Shown piece after piece: positions 16,741 to 24,164 of a stretch of DNA of 64,000 bases (the first letter of the stretch is position 1; the number at the start of each line of letters is the position of its first letter). The translations under genes and the position numbers were made by a program. The notes beneath the pieces are model-generated. The model was not told where the DNA came from. It did no database searches and worked only from the letters and a program-made list of their open reading frames with translations. The DNA is from Pedobacter cryoconitis. Its GTDB lineage: Bacteria; Bacteroidota; Bacteroidia; Sphingobacteriales; Sphingobacteriaceae. The stretch is taken from positions 1,208,284-1,272,283 of the forward strand of contig JAAAFW010000006.1 of the NCBI GenBank assembly GCA_019352875.1, given 5' to 3'.

Positions 16741-17751
16741 CTAAAAGAATAAGTGAATCACAGAAAAGATTAAAGCTGCAAGAGTTGCCGATACAGGGAT
16801 GGTTAATACCCATGCCCAAAGTAAGCTAACTGTTACACCCCAACGGACCGCAGAAACACGTTTAAGTAAACCGACACCTACAATGGAACCAGTAATCGTG
16901 TGAGTCGTAGATACTGGAATACCGAAATGTTCAGTGATACCTAGTGTTACAGCACCCGCAGTTTCAGCTGCAACGCCTTCGAAGGCATTTACTTTAGTGA
17001 TTTTGGAACCCATCGTTTTAACGATCTTCCATCCTCCACTCATTGTTCCGAGAGAGATCGCAGCATAACAGGTAATTGGGATCCATTCAGGCATTGCATC
17101 ACCGGTTTTCAGTACATTTCCGGCAACCATGGCTACATAGATGATACCCATTACTTTTTGGGCATCATTACCACCATGTGTGAAACTTAAAGCTGCTGAG
17201 GAAACAAGTTGTAATTTCTTAAACCAGTATTCAGCTACAGAAGGTCTTGCGTTCTTGGACAAATGCAACAGAATAATGGAGATAATCACGGAGATTACCA
17301 TACCAATAACCGGAGCAAGTACTATAAAGGCAACTACTTTCAGGATAGGAGCAAGGTTGATAGCAGTCATCACACCAGCGCCCATTGAAGCAGCTTTGGC
17401 CATACCGGCACCGGCAAAACCACCAATCAGTGTATGAGAAGAACTGGATGGTATACCATACCACCAGGTTAGCAGATTCCAGAGAATTGCTGCGACCAGA
17501 CCGGCAAGAATCACCTCCAGTGTAATGAAATTCTCCACTACGGTTTTGGCGATCGTATTTGCAACTTTATGGTCTGTAAAATAGAAATATGCAGCAAAGT
17601 TGAAAATAGCCGCCCAAAGTACGGCTTGAAACGGGCTCAGGACTTTTGTAGACACAACGGTAGCAATAGAGTTAGCCGCATCGTGAAAACCGTTGATATA
17701 ATCAAAGGCAATAGCCAGGAAAATAACAACAATTAATAAGGTTGATACCAT
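16741..17751 (-). CDS. pit: Low-affinity inorganic phosphate transporter, PiT family
   Basis: 336 residues with about nine or ten membrane helices and two copies of the PiT signature: FDYINGFHDAANSIATVVST near the N-terminus and FTHGGNDAQKVMGIIY in the middle. VSTTHTITGSIVGVG and SSSSHTLIGGFAGAG are the paired STTH/SSSH segments. It imports phosphate with cation symport through the inner membrane. It starts 11 bases after the DUF47 gene, with which it shares a promoter and a Pho-box-like repeat. Confidence 0.95.
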   Translation of the reverse strand: MVSTLLIVVIFLAIAFDYINGFHDAANSIATVVSTKVLSPFQAVLWAAIFNFAAYFYFTDHKVANTIAKTVVENFITLEVILAGLVAAILWNLLTWWYGIPSSSSHTLIGGFAGAGMAKAASMGAGVMTAINLAPILKVVAFIVLAPVIGMVISVIISIILLHLSKNARPSVAEYWFKKLQLVSSAALSFTHGGNDAQKVMGIIYVAMVAGNVLKTGDAMPEWIPITCYAAISLGTMSGGWKIVKTMGSKITKVNAFEGVAAETAGAVTLGITEHFGIPVSTTHTITGSIVGVGLLKRVSAVRWGVTVSLLWAWVLTIPVSATLAALIFSVIHLFF

Positions 17752-17762
17752 TTTTTAAATTT

Positions 17763-18404
17763 TTAAGCGTTCTTAACCAAAATAGATTCCAGCACGTTAG
17801 CGGCATCCTCACATTTATCAGTAGCCATTTCCAGCGTTTGCAGGACTTCTTTTTGTTTAATCAGCTCAATGGCGTTGGTTTCGAATTCGAATAATCTTGC
17901 GATAGCCAAATTACATACATTGTCCGCCTGGTTTTCGCCACTGTTAATCCTAACGCATGCGTCAGCAATTACACGAATGTTTTTAAAGCTTCTCAATTCT
18001 TTGATCGCTTTGTCCAGGTCGGTACACATTTCTACAAGCAATTCTGCCAGTTTAACCATGGCGTCACCAATATTAGTGATCTGGTATAATTGGATGTTAC
18101 TTGCCGAAGCGTGAATATAATCGGCAATGTCATCTACCGCACTAGCTAGTGCATGGATGTCTTCCCTATCAAAAGGAGTAATGAAATTCTTGCTGAGTTC
18201 CAGGAAGATTGAATGCGTAATATCATCACCTACGTGCTCTAAACGCTCGATTTCATCGATATGTTTTTTTCTTTCATCCAGATCTTTAGCGCTAACTGCA
18301 AGTAACAGTGCTTCAGAAATCTTTAATACATTACTTCCTGCCTGCTCAAACAGCGGCTGGAATTTCTTGTCTTTCGGGGTAAAGAACTTAAAAAGATTAT
18401 TCAT
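17763..18404 (-). CDS. DUF47 family PhoU-like Pit accessory protein
   Basis: 213 residues, all-helical, without membrane segments. Features of DUF47/PhoU-like proteins are visible: FTPKDKKFQPLFEQAG, HIDEIERLEHVGDDITHSIF with acidic metal-binding residues, and FDREDIHALASAVDDIADYI. These proteins sit next to Pit transporters and control or assist them; direct mechanism is not settled. It is first in a two-gene operon with pit. Upstream are an exact -7 box (18425-18432) and a 7-bp direct repeat with 4-bp spacer. Confidence 0.93.
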   Translation of the reverse strand: MNNLFKFFTPKDKKFQPLFEQAGSNVLKISEALLLAVSAKDLDERKKHIDEIERLEHVGDDITHSIFLELSKNFITPFDREDIHALASAVDDIADYIHASASNIQLYQITNIGDAMVKLAELLVEMCTDLDKAIKELRSFKNIRVIADACVRINSGENQADNVCNLAIARLFEFETNAIELIKQKEVLQTLEMATDKCEDAANVLESILVKNA

Positions 18405-18424
18405 GCTAACTAATAAATATGATA

Positions 18425-18432
18425 CAAAAGTA
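18425..18432 (-). promoter_or_regulatory. -7 promoter element TACTTTTG of phosphate operon
   Basis: Plus-strand CAAAAGTA is an exact TAnnTTTG on the minus strand, 20 bases before the DUF47 start and 9 bases downstream of the Pho-box-like repeat. Confidence 0.7.
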
Positions 18433-18441
18433 GGATCGCAA

Positions 18442-18466
18442 TGTTAAGTTAGTGTTAAGTGTTAAC
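18442..18466 (-). promoter_or_regulatory. Pho-box-like direct repeats
   Basis: On the plus strand TGTTAAG (18442-18448), TTAG, TGTTAAG (18453-18459) and directly TGTTAAC (18460-18466). On the minus strand this is CTTAACA, four bases, CTTAACA: a 7-bp direct repeat with 11-bp period, the architecture of PhoB boxes, and TTAACA is also the PhoP core in Bacillus. It occupies the -33 region of the DUF47-pit promoter, and a PhoR-like kinase gene ends 25 bases away. Confidence 0.6.
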
Positions 18467-18490
18467 ATAAAAACCATATTTCTTTAAAAA

Positions 18491-19516
18491 CTATCCTCCT
18501 TTTTGCAGGGTAAATGCAAAGGTGGTACCGATTTGCAAAGTGCTTCTTACAGAGATAATTTGCTCGTGAGCCTCCAGAATGTGCTTGACAATTGCCAGGC
18601 CGAGCCCTGTACCGCCGACTTCTCTGGACCGGTGAGAGTCTATCCGATAAAATCTTTCGAACAGGCGTGGAAGATGTTTTTCATCGATTCCGATACCGTC
18701 ATCAGTAACTTCGATCAGAAACTGATCATGGAGTTCGAATATCTTAAGAGAAGTAGATCCATTTTCCTTGCTGTATTTCATTGAATTAGAAATCAGGTTA
18801 ATGAGTACCTGGCGGATTTTTTCGCGGTCAGCCCTGACAAAGGCAGGATGCATATATTTATCCTTGAAGAATAATCTGATACCACGTTTTTTTGCTTTGT
18901 CTTCCATCGATTCCATCACTTCCTTCGTTAATAAAACGATATCAAATTTTTCGTAATTAATTGGAATCTCGCCGGTTTCAAGTTTTGAGATAGAATCCAG
19001 ATCATTGATCAGGTAACTCAGGCGTTCAACATTATTCTCCGCTTTTTGCAGAAATCTCACCGCAGTTTCCGGGTCATCAATCAAACAATCCTTCAAAGTC
19101 TCGATATAGCCCTGGATTGCGAAAAGTGGGGTTTTAAATTCATGAGAGACGTTAGAAAGAAATTCTCTTCTGAACTGTTCCTGTTTTTTAAGCAATTCGA
19201 TCTCATTTTTTTTTGCTCCTGCCCATTCTTTCACTTCATGTTCCACATCATTGATAGGATCGGAACTCACATATTCACCCAGGGCGTCCTTCAGGTCTTT
19301 ACCTAGCTTTAGATTGTGTATCAGCTTGTAGATCAGCTTGATTTTAGAATAGATATATTTTTCCAGCAGGTAATAAAATAAAATGAAACTGGTTGCAAAG
19401 GAGATCCCGAAGGAGACCAGCATAAAATACCAGCTCTGTTGAAAATGGAAATTGACAAGCCCGATCGACAGGCCTACCGCCAGTGCGGTGATTAAAACCA
19501 GGATACTTAATTTCAT
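18491..19516 (-). CDS. Sensor histidine kinase, PhoR-like
   Basis: 341 residues. Two membrane helices (about 3-24 and 31-52) with almost no periplasmic loop, then a short linker, HisKA with the phospho-acceptor His125 in SNVSHEFKTPLFAIQGYIE, and a HATPase domain (N box LINLISNSMKYS, DDGIGI, FYRIDSHRSREVGGTGLGL). The compact N-terminus matches Bacteroidota PhoR kinases, which lack a ligand-binding periplasmic domain. The neighbouring phosphate operon supports a phosphate role. No response regulator is beside it, so the cognate PhoB would be elsewhere. It has its own exact -7 box. Confidence 0.88.
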   Translation of the reverse strand: MKLSILVLITALAVGLSIGLVNFHFQQSWYFMLVSFGISFATSFILFYYLLEKYIYSKIKLIYKLIHNLKLGKDLKDALGEYVSSDPINDVEHEVKEWAGAKKNEIELLKKQEQFRREFLSNVSHEFKTPLFAIQGYIETLKDCLIDDPETAVRFLQKAENNVERLSYLINDLDSISKLETGEIPINYEKFDIVLLTKEVMESMEDKAKKRGIRLFFKDKYMHPAFVRADREKIRQVLINLISNSMKYSKENGSTSLKIFELHDQFLIEVTDDGIGIDEKHLPRLFERFYRIDSHRSREVGGTGLGLAIVKHILEAHEQIISVRSTLQIGTTFAFTLQKGG

Positions 19517-19542
19517 AGGACCAAATTAGCATTAAATTTGAT

Positions 19543-19550
19543 CAAAGCTA
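19543..19550 (-). promoter_or_regulatory. -7 promoter element TAGCTTTG (minus strand)
   Basis: Plus-strand CAAAGCTA is an exact TAnnTTTG on the minus strand, 26 bases before the kinase start. Confidence 0.6.
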
Positions 19551-19570
19551 ACGGAAGCTGTATTACTAAA

Positions 19571-20332
19571 TTATTGTTTTTCCGTGAGGTATTTCCAATA
19601 GCGTTTAGGCACGTGGCGAATATGCAGGGCTGTATTTTTCCGGGCCGGAATATTAGTGCTTTTGAAATAATCCTGCCAGAGCAGTGCATATAAACTTTCC
19701 TGTACCGATTGCTGTGTGGCAGGAAGTGTCAAAGATTTCAGTTCCAATTTCAGGTCGAGCTGTATTTCCTGAACATCCTGTTTGTTATAGAAAATCCCGT
19801 ACTTTCTTTTGAGGTCGTAAATTATCCATTGCTGATCGGCATAGCGGTTTTGAAAATGCCGCTGCAATAGCGGGATAACATTGAAATCCGGGTCGATTCC
19901 ACAATAATAAATACCGTCAGCTGTTTCCTGAAACCGTATAAATGCCTCCATACGATGTTTTTCCCTTTCTACTTTCTTTGCAGTCTGGCTTAATAGGAGC
20001 ACGTTAGGATCTCCGTAGTTATATTGAATAGCCGTATCTGTTGTAAAAAGACTACAACAGAACTCGAAAAGGGCAATCCAGGTTTCTTCATTTTCGGCCA
20101 GACAGCAGCAGTAGAGCCTTCGGGTCCACTCTTTACTGAGTCTTTGTTCCAGCCCTTTCCAGACGCGGTTTGCTTTCTGATGGTCATTATGAATAAACAT
20201 GACGTCATAGAAGGCATCCGGCTGATGTTTTTCCCTGGTCTGCAGGCGGATCTTGCCGGGTTTCCTTTCAAACCATTCGAAGACTGCAGTGAACAGGCCT
20301 TCAGTAGTACCGTCAAATAAGTATATCTGCAT
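19571..20332 (-). CDS. TIGR03915-type probable DNA metabolism protein
   Basis: 253 residues, soluble. It starts MQIYLFDGTTEGLFTAVFEW and contains YRFQETADGIYYCGIDPDF-like text (FQETADGIYYCGIDPDFNVI), RFADQQW-like DQQWIIYDLKRKYGIFY, and ends with IRHVPKRYWKYLTEKQ. This is the family known as DUF4130/TIGR03915, always found beside a specific radical SAM protein and, in other phyla, fused to a uracil-DNA glycosylase domain (UdgX). The fused domain is absent here. It starts 13 bases after the radical SAM gene, so the two form an operon. Biochemical function is unknown; DNA repair or modification is inferred from family associations. Confidence 0.87.
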   Translation of the reverse strand: MQIYLFDGTTEGLFTAVFEWFERKPGKIRLQTREKHQPDAFYDVMFIHNDHQKANRVWKGLEQRLSKEWTRRLYCCCLAENEETWIALFEFCCSLFTTDTAIQYNYGDPNVLLLSQTAKKVEREKHRMEAFIRFQETADGIYYCGIDPDFNVIPLLQRHFQNRYADQQWIIYDLKRKYGIFYNKQDVQEIQLDLKLELKSLTLPATQQSVQESLYALLWQDYFKSTNIPARKNTALHIRHVPKRYWKYLTEKQ

Positions 20333-20345
20333 ATATTCCGGAAAG

Positions 20346-21602
20346 CTAAAAAAGTTTGATCTGATTGAGGTCGTGTTTCAGGTACTTGCTCTGACTTTCT
20401 GCAAGGATAAAGGCCTTGATCTGAAAACCCTGGTAATCTCTCAGTTGTACCGGACTGTCTGCACACTGGATAAAGTGCCTCGCGCGGTTGTAGGCCACAC
20501 CTATCTTTTTTAGCTGGTCGATACGGAGCCGTCCAAACTGCCTCGCCTGAACGATCTTTTTGGCCGATCCCACGCCGATTCCAGGTACCCTCAGGATCAT
20601 TTTATAAGCAGCAGTATTAATATCTATGGGGAAGTACTGCATGTTACGGAGCGCCCAGCTTAATTTAGGGTCTATATCAATATCCAGGTGAGGGTTGGTG
20701 TCATTGAGGATTTCATTTACATGGAACCCGTAAAAGCGCATTAGCCAGTCCGTTTGGTATAATCTGTTTTCACGAATGAGTGGTGGCTGAGTGCCGATTA
20801 CCGGGAGACGCTGGTCATGAGAAATGGGAATATAGCCGGAATAATACACGCGTTTTAGCGAAAAATCCTGATAAAACCGGTGGGCGGTCTGCATAATTTC
20901 CTGATCTGTCTCCGGAGTTGCGCCTATAACCATTTGTGTACTTTGTCCTGCAGGAACAAATTTAGGGACGCTACGGATAAGCTTACGATCCTCCCTGAAT
21001 TGTACAATTTGTTTCTGTACGTAATCCAAAGGGGTAATAACTTCCTGATGGTTTTTTTCAGGTGCGAGTAACTTTAGTCCGGTTTCGGTGGGCATTTCCA
21101 GGTTAATACTCATCCGGTCTGCGTAAAGGCCGGCTTCTCTGATAAGTTCCTCACTGGCGCCAGGAATCGTTTTGAGATGGATATATCCGTTAAAACGTTC
21201 TTCAAGCCTTAATTTTTTGACTACACGTAATAAACGTTCCATGGTAAAGTCGGCATTTTTAAAGATGCCAGAGCTTAGAAAAAGACCTTCTATATAGTTT
21301 CGACGATAGAAATTCATCGTTAGGGAAACGACCTCCTCAACGGTAAAAGCCGCACGCTGGATATCGTTACTTTTTCTGGAGACACAATAAGCACAGTCAA
21401 AAATACAGTGATTGGTTAACAGGATTTTAAGCAAAGAGACGCAACGGCCGTCCTCCGTATAAGTGTGGCAGATTCCCGAGGAATGGCTGTCGCCTAAACC
21501 TTTATTCGTATTTTTTCTGGTTCCTCCGCTTGAGGAGCAGGACACGTCATATTTGGCTGCATCAGCCAGAATGTTTAATTTTTCCCGGATACGATCTGAC
21601 AT
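20346..21602 (-). CDS. TIGR03916-type DNA modification/repair radical SAM protein
   Basis: 418 residues. The radical SAM 4Fe-4S motif is TNHCIFDCAYCVSR (CxxxCxxC), preceded by the glycine/serine-rich segment SCSSSGGTRKNTNKG with an extra Cys that is usual in this family. The barrel continues with LFLSSGIFK and MSINLEMPTE. A helix-hairpin-helix near the C-terminus (ILRVPGIGVGSAKKIVQARQ) should bind DNA or nucleic acid nonspecifically. It is first in a two-gene operon with the DUF4130 gene, behind an exact -7 box. The reaction is unknown; the HhH element and UdgX association in other phyla point to DNA base chemistry. Confidence 0.93.
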   Translation of the reverse strand: MSDRIREKLNILADAAKYDVSCSSSGGTRKNTNKGLGDSHSSGICHTYTEDGRCVSLLKILLTNHCIFDCAYCVSRKSNDIQRAAFTVEEVVSLTMNFYRRNYIEGLFLSSGIFKNADFTMERLLRVVKKLRLEERFNGYIHLKTIPGASEELIREAGLYADRMSINLEMPTETGLKLLAPEKNHQEVITPLDYVQKQIVQFREDRKLIRSVPKFVPAGQSTQMVIGATPETDQEIMQTAHRFYQDFSLKRVYYSGYIPISHDQRLPVIGTQPPLIRENRLYQTDWLMRFYGFHVNEILNDTNPHLDIDIDPKLSWALRNMQYFPIDINTAAYKMILRVPGIGVGSAKKIVQARQFGRLRIDQLKKIGVAYNRARHFIQCADSPVQLRDYQGFQIKAFILAESQSKYLKHDLNQIKLF

Positions 21603-21618
21603 AAGACTAATTTGCTAA

Positions 21619-21626
21619 CAAATATA
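21619..21626 (-). promoter_or_regulatory. -7 promoter element TATATTTG (minus strand)
   Basis: Plus-strand CAAATATA is an exact TAnnTTTG on the minus strand, 16 bases before the radical SAM start. Confidence 0.6.
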
Positions 21627-21654
21627 GTATTATGTTACTAAATAAATTAGTTAT

Positions 21655-22314
21655 TTATTTTTTACCTTTCCACTCTGCGTAAAACTGTTCGAGAAACTGT
21701 AGCATAAATTCGTGCCTTTCTTCCGCCATTTTTCGTCCTGTGTCAGTATGCATCAGATCTTTCAGGCGGAGGAGTTTTTCATAAAAATGATTAATGGTAG
21801 GGGCAGCTGAGTTTTTGTAAGTTTCTTTATTGAGATCCTGTTCCGGTGGAATAGCAGGATCATAAAGCACCCGGTTTTTATAACCGCCATAGGTAAAAGC
21901 ACGGGCAATACCAATGGCGCCAATGGCATCCAGTCTATCGGCGTCCTGTACAACGGCCATTTCATGGGAATAATAAGTCGTTCCACCCAAACTTGCTTTA
22001 TAGCTCATGTTTCTGATGATCTGCTTAACGTCTTCAATCACACTTTCTTCGATCTGGATTTGATGCATGAATTCTCCGGCCAGCTGCGGGCCTATTTCTT
22101 CATCACCGCCATGAAATTTACTGTCTGCTATGTCATGCAGCAGGGCAGCAAGTGATACCCTGAGAGACTCGGCGTTTTCGATAGCGTTGATATGTAGCGC
22201 ATTGTGATAAACGCGTTGAATATGAAACCAGTCATGTCCGGCTTCTGCACCTTCGAGTGTTTTTTTTACGAAAGTGATTGTTTTTTCGATGATTGAACTG
22301 ATACTGGTCTCCAT
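21655..22314 (-). CDS. HD-domain phosphohydrolase
   Basis: 219 residues, soluble, one HD domain. Metal-binding motifs in order: HDWFHIQRVYHNAL (first His), LAALLHDIADSKF (the HD pair), and VQDADRLDAIGAIG (final Asp). The layout is that of the small YedJ/YpgQ-like HD hydrolases, which act on nucleotides; the true substrate is not known. It lies 30 bases downstream of the RNA methyltransferase stop, but a terminator stands between the two, so it probably has its own promoter (TATCTTTA-like sequence at about 22319-22326). Confidence 0.9.
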   Translation of the reverse strand: METSISSIIEKTITFVKKTLEGAEAGHDWFHIQRVYHNALHINAIENAESLRVSLAALLHDIADSKFHGGDEEIGPQLAGEFMHQIQIEESVIEDVKQIIRNMSYKASLGGTTYYSHEMAVVQDADRLDAIGAIGIARAFTYGGYKNRVLYDPAIPPEQDLNKETYKNSAAPTINHFYEKLLRLKDLMHTDTGRKMAEERHEFMLQFLEQFYAEWKGKK

Positions 22315-22335
22315 AACACTAAAGATAAAATAAAA

Positions 22336-22360
22336 AAAACCGGATTATTGATCCGGTTTT
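22336..22360 (-). terminator. Terminator overlapping the methyltransferase stop codon
   Basis: 10-bp perfect stem AAAACCGGAT / ATCCGGTTTT with a 5-base loop; eight T follow on the minus strand. The upstream arm and loop include the last codons and the TAA of the methyltransferase (22345-22347). Confidence 0.88.
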
Positions 22361-23550
22361 GGTGTTTTTGGCTGAGGTCTTTCATGCTCAGGTCTTTTCG
22401 TACCGTCATACAGTTCGTATTCCAGCAGACGGCAATCCAGTTTTCCGTTATAAAATTCTACTTTTCTGGAAGCTTTCAAGCCTATTTTCTTGGCAAGGTC
22501 AGGGTTTCCGGTAAAAATATATCCGTTATATCCTTTGCATTCCTGTTTAAGGAAATCTCCTACTCTTTTATAAGTTAGTTCAAGTTGTGAGTGTACCCCC
22601 AGGCGTTCGCCATATTCAGGGTTAAAGACTACAACACCTTTGCCACCCTGCGGCACCTGAGTATCTGCGAAGTCGCATACCTCGAAAGTGATCAGTGTAT
22701 CGACTCCCGCTGTTTTTGCATTTTTTCGGCTGACATCGACAGCGTCTTCAGAAAGGTCGGTAGCGACAATCTGCAGATCTGTATTCTTTATAACCTGATC
22801 TTTCAGGATACGGCGTTCTGCAAAGAACACTTCCTCATCATATCCCAGGATATGCATAAATCCATAGTTCATACGGAACAGGCCGGGTCTTCTGTTGGTT
22901 GCAATTAATGCAGCCTCAATAGCCAGCGTTCCCGAACCACACATTGGGTTAATAAATGGCGTTTTACCATCCCAGCCTGTACTCATTACTACACTGGCGG
23001 CAAGTGCTTCCAGCATTGGTGCTTTTCCAGGAATTTTACGGTAACCATGTTTAGCCAGTGTTTCACCTGAAGTGTCCAGGAAAATATCAGCTTTATCATC
23101 TTTCCAGTAAAGGTGAACGACAGTTTTATTCGCATCAGATCCTGAATTTGGTCGCATACCCTTTTTTTCTTTGATCCGGTCTACGATTGCGTCTTTTACT
23201 TTCAGGTTAGTGAAAAGAGGTGTAGTTATAGTTGGGTTATCCACATTTGAGGTAACCGAGAAATAACCTGAAAAATCAATCAGATCTTCCCATGGCATAT
23301 CGACCAGTTCGCGGTAAAGTTCTTCCGGATTATTTACTTCAAAACTTTTCAGGGAATACAGGATCTGACTTGCGCAACGCAGGTTTAAGTTCAGTTTAAT
23401 GCACTCCGAAAGTGTGAGGTGAAGCTCAAGTCCGGTAGGGAATTCCCTGACAATTTCGTACCCGAGTTCAGTCACCTCAGCTGCGAGGTAGGCGGAAAGC
23501 CTTTTGTTACAGGTTATAATAACCTTACTTTTGTTGTGGAAAACTTGCAT
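22345..23550 (-). CDS. THUMP-domain RNA methyltransferase, RlmL N-terminal/YpsC-like
   Basis: 401 residues. The N-terminal part (about 40-160) is a ferredoxin-like plus THUMP RNA-binding region (CASQILYSLKSF, VVHLYWKDDKADIFLDTSG). The C-terminal methyltransferase domain has NPMCGSGTLAIEAAL for SAM binding and FNPEYGERLG at the catalytic NPPY position, with Glu where Pro is more common. This architecture methylates a guanosine N2 of 23S rRNA or tRNA (RlmL, TrmN relatives). The C-terminal tail (KRPEHERPQPKTPKPDQ) is basic and Pro-rich. Its last codons are part of a terminator hairpin. Confidence 0.92.
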   Translation of the reverse strand: MQVFHNKSKVIITCNKRLSAYLAAEVTELGYEIVREFPTGLELHLTLSECIKLNLNLRCASQILYSLKSFEVNNPEELYRELVDMPWEDLIDFSGYFSVTSNVDNPTITTPLFTNLKVKDAIVDRIKEKKGMRPNSGSDANKTVVHLYWKDDKADIFLDTSGETLAKHGYRKIPGKAPMLEALAASVVMSTGWDGKTPFINPMCGSGTLAIEAALIATNRRPGLFRMNYGFMHILGYDEEVFFAERRILKDQVIKNTDLQIVATDLSEDAVDVSRKNAKTAGVDTLITFEVCDFADTQVPQGGKGVVVFNPEYGERLGVHSQLELTYKRVGDFLKQECKGYNGYIFTGNPDLAKKIGLKASRKVEFYNGKLDCRLLEYELYDGTKRPEHERPQPKTPKPDQ

Positions 23551-23622
23551 AATTTATTGTGCGAAGTTATCAATAATAATATAGAGATTTGAATTAGAAA
23601 GTAGAATAAAAGAGTATTTGTT

Positions 23623-23991
23623 ATGGAATTAAAAGGAAAAGTGCACGAAATCGGTGCATTACAGCAGGTGAGTGAGACATTTAAAAAGCGTGACCTCATT
23701 ATTGAGTACGCAGAAAACCCTACTTATCCTGAATATATCAGGTTCGAAGCTTTACAAGATAAAACTGCATTATTTGACAGCCTGAAAACTGGTGACGATG
23801 TGGAGGTTTCCTTCAATCTTCGCGGCCGTCCATGGACTGACAAAACAGGTAAAACTTCTTATTTTAACAGTTTAGTAGTATGGCGTATCAATGCATTGAC
23901 TAACAGTGCAGCTGCGGCTTCTACTCCACAATATGCACCACCGGCAGACCTGAACAGCGCTCCAGGCGAGGAAGATGATCTGCCATTCTAA
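23623..23991 (+). CDS. DUF3127 protein (small OB-fold-like)
   Basis: 122 residues. MELKGKVHEIGALQQVSETFKKRDLIIEYAENPTYPEYI-type text, a central GDDVEVSFNLRGRPW, and a Pro/Ala-rich tail ending in EEDDLPF. The acidic DDLPF-type ending resembles the protein-interaction tail of SSB proteins, and DUF3127 is thought to have an OB fold that may bind single-stranded DNA; both remain inference. It is monocistronic and divergent from the RNA methyltransferase. A hairpin terminator follows. Confidence 0.88.
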   Translation: MELKGKVHEIGALQQVSETFKKRDLIIEYAENPTYPEYIRFEALQDKTALFDSLKTGDDVEVSFNLRGRPWTDKTGKTSYFNSLVVWRINALTNSAAAASTPQYAPPADLNSAPGEEDDLPF

Positions 23992-24024
23992 GACCTTTTT
24001 TAGGAAAACAAATTGTACGATGAG

Positions 24025-24054
24025 TGCCGGGAATTTATTTCCGGCATTTTTTTT
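24025..24054 (+). terminator. Terminator of DUF3127 gene
   Basis: TGCCGG (24025-24030) pairs with CCGGCA (24041-24046) around a 10-base loop, followed by nine T. Confidence 0.82.
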
Positions 24055-24079
24055 TGCCGCTACCCGCCGGTCCTGCGGT

Positions 24080-24097
24080 GTTAAAATTTGTTAAAAT
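24080..24097 (+). promoter_or_regulatory. 10-bp-phased direct repeat upstream of two-component operon
   Basis: GTTAAAAT (24080-24087), TT, GTTAAAAT (24090-24097), ending 25 bases before the -7 box of the kinase-regulator operon. Tandem repeats with one helical turn are the usual binding form for OmpR-family regulators, so this may be an autoregulatory site. Confidence 0.45.
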
Positions 24098-24122
24098 AGC
24101 TGCTTTATCTGCCTGTCTTACT

Positions 24123-24130
24123 TATTTTTG
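24123..24130 (+). promoter_or_regulatory. -7 promoter element TATTTTTG
   Basis: Exact TAnnTTTG, with a 34-base leader before the histidine kinase ATG. Confidence 0.6.
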
Positions 24131-24164
24131 GATTTAAATCCGATAAGCTTAACAGCTGCGATTC

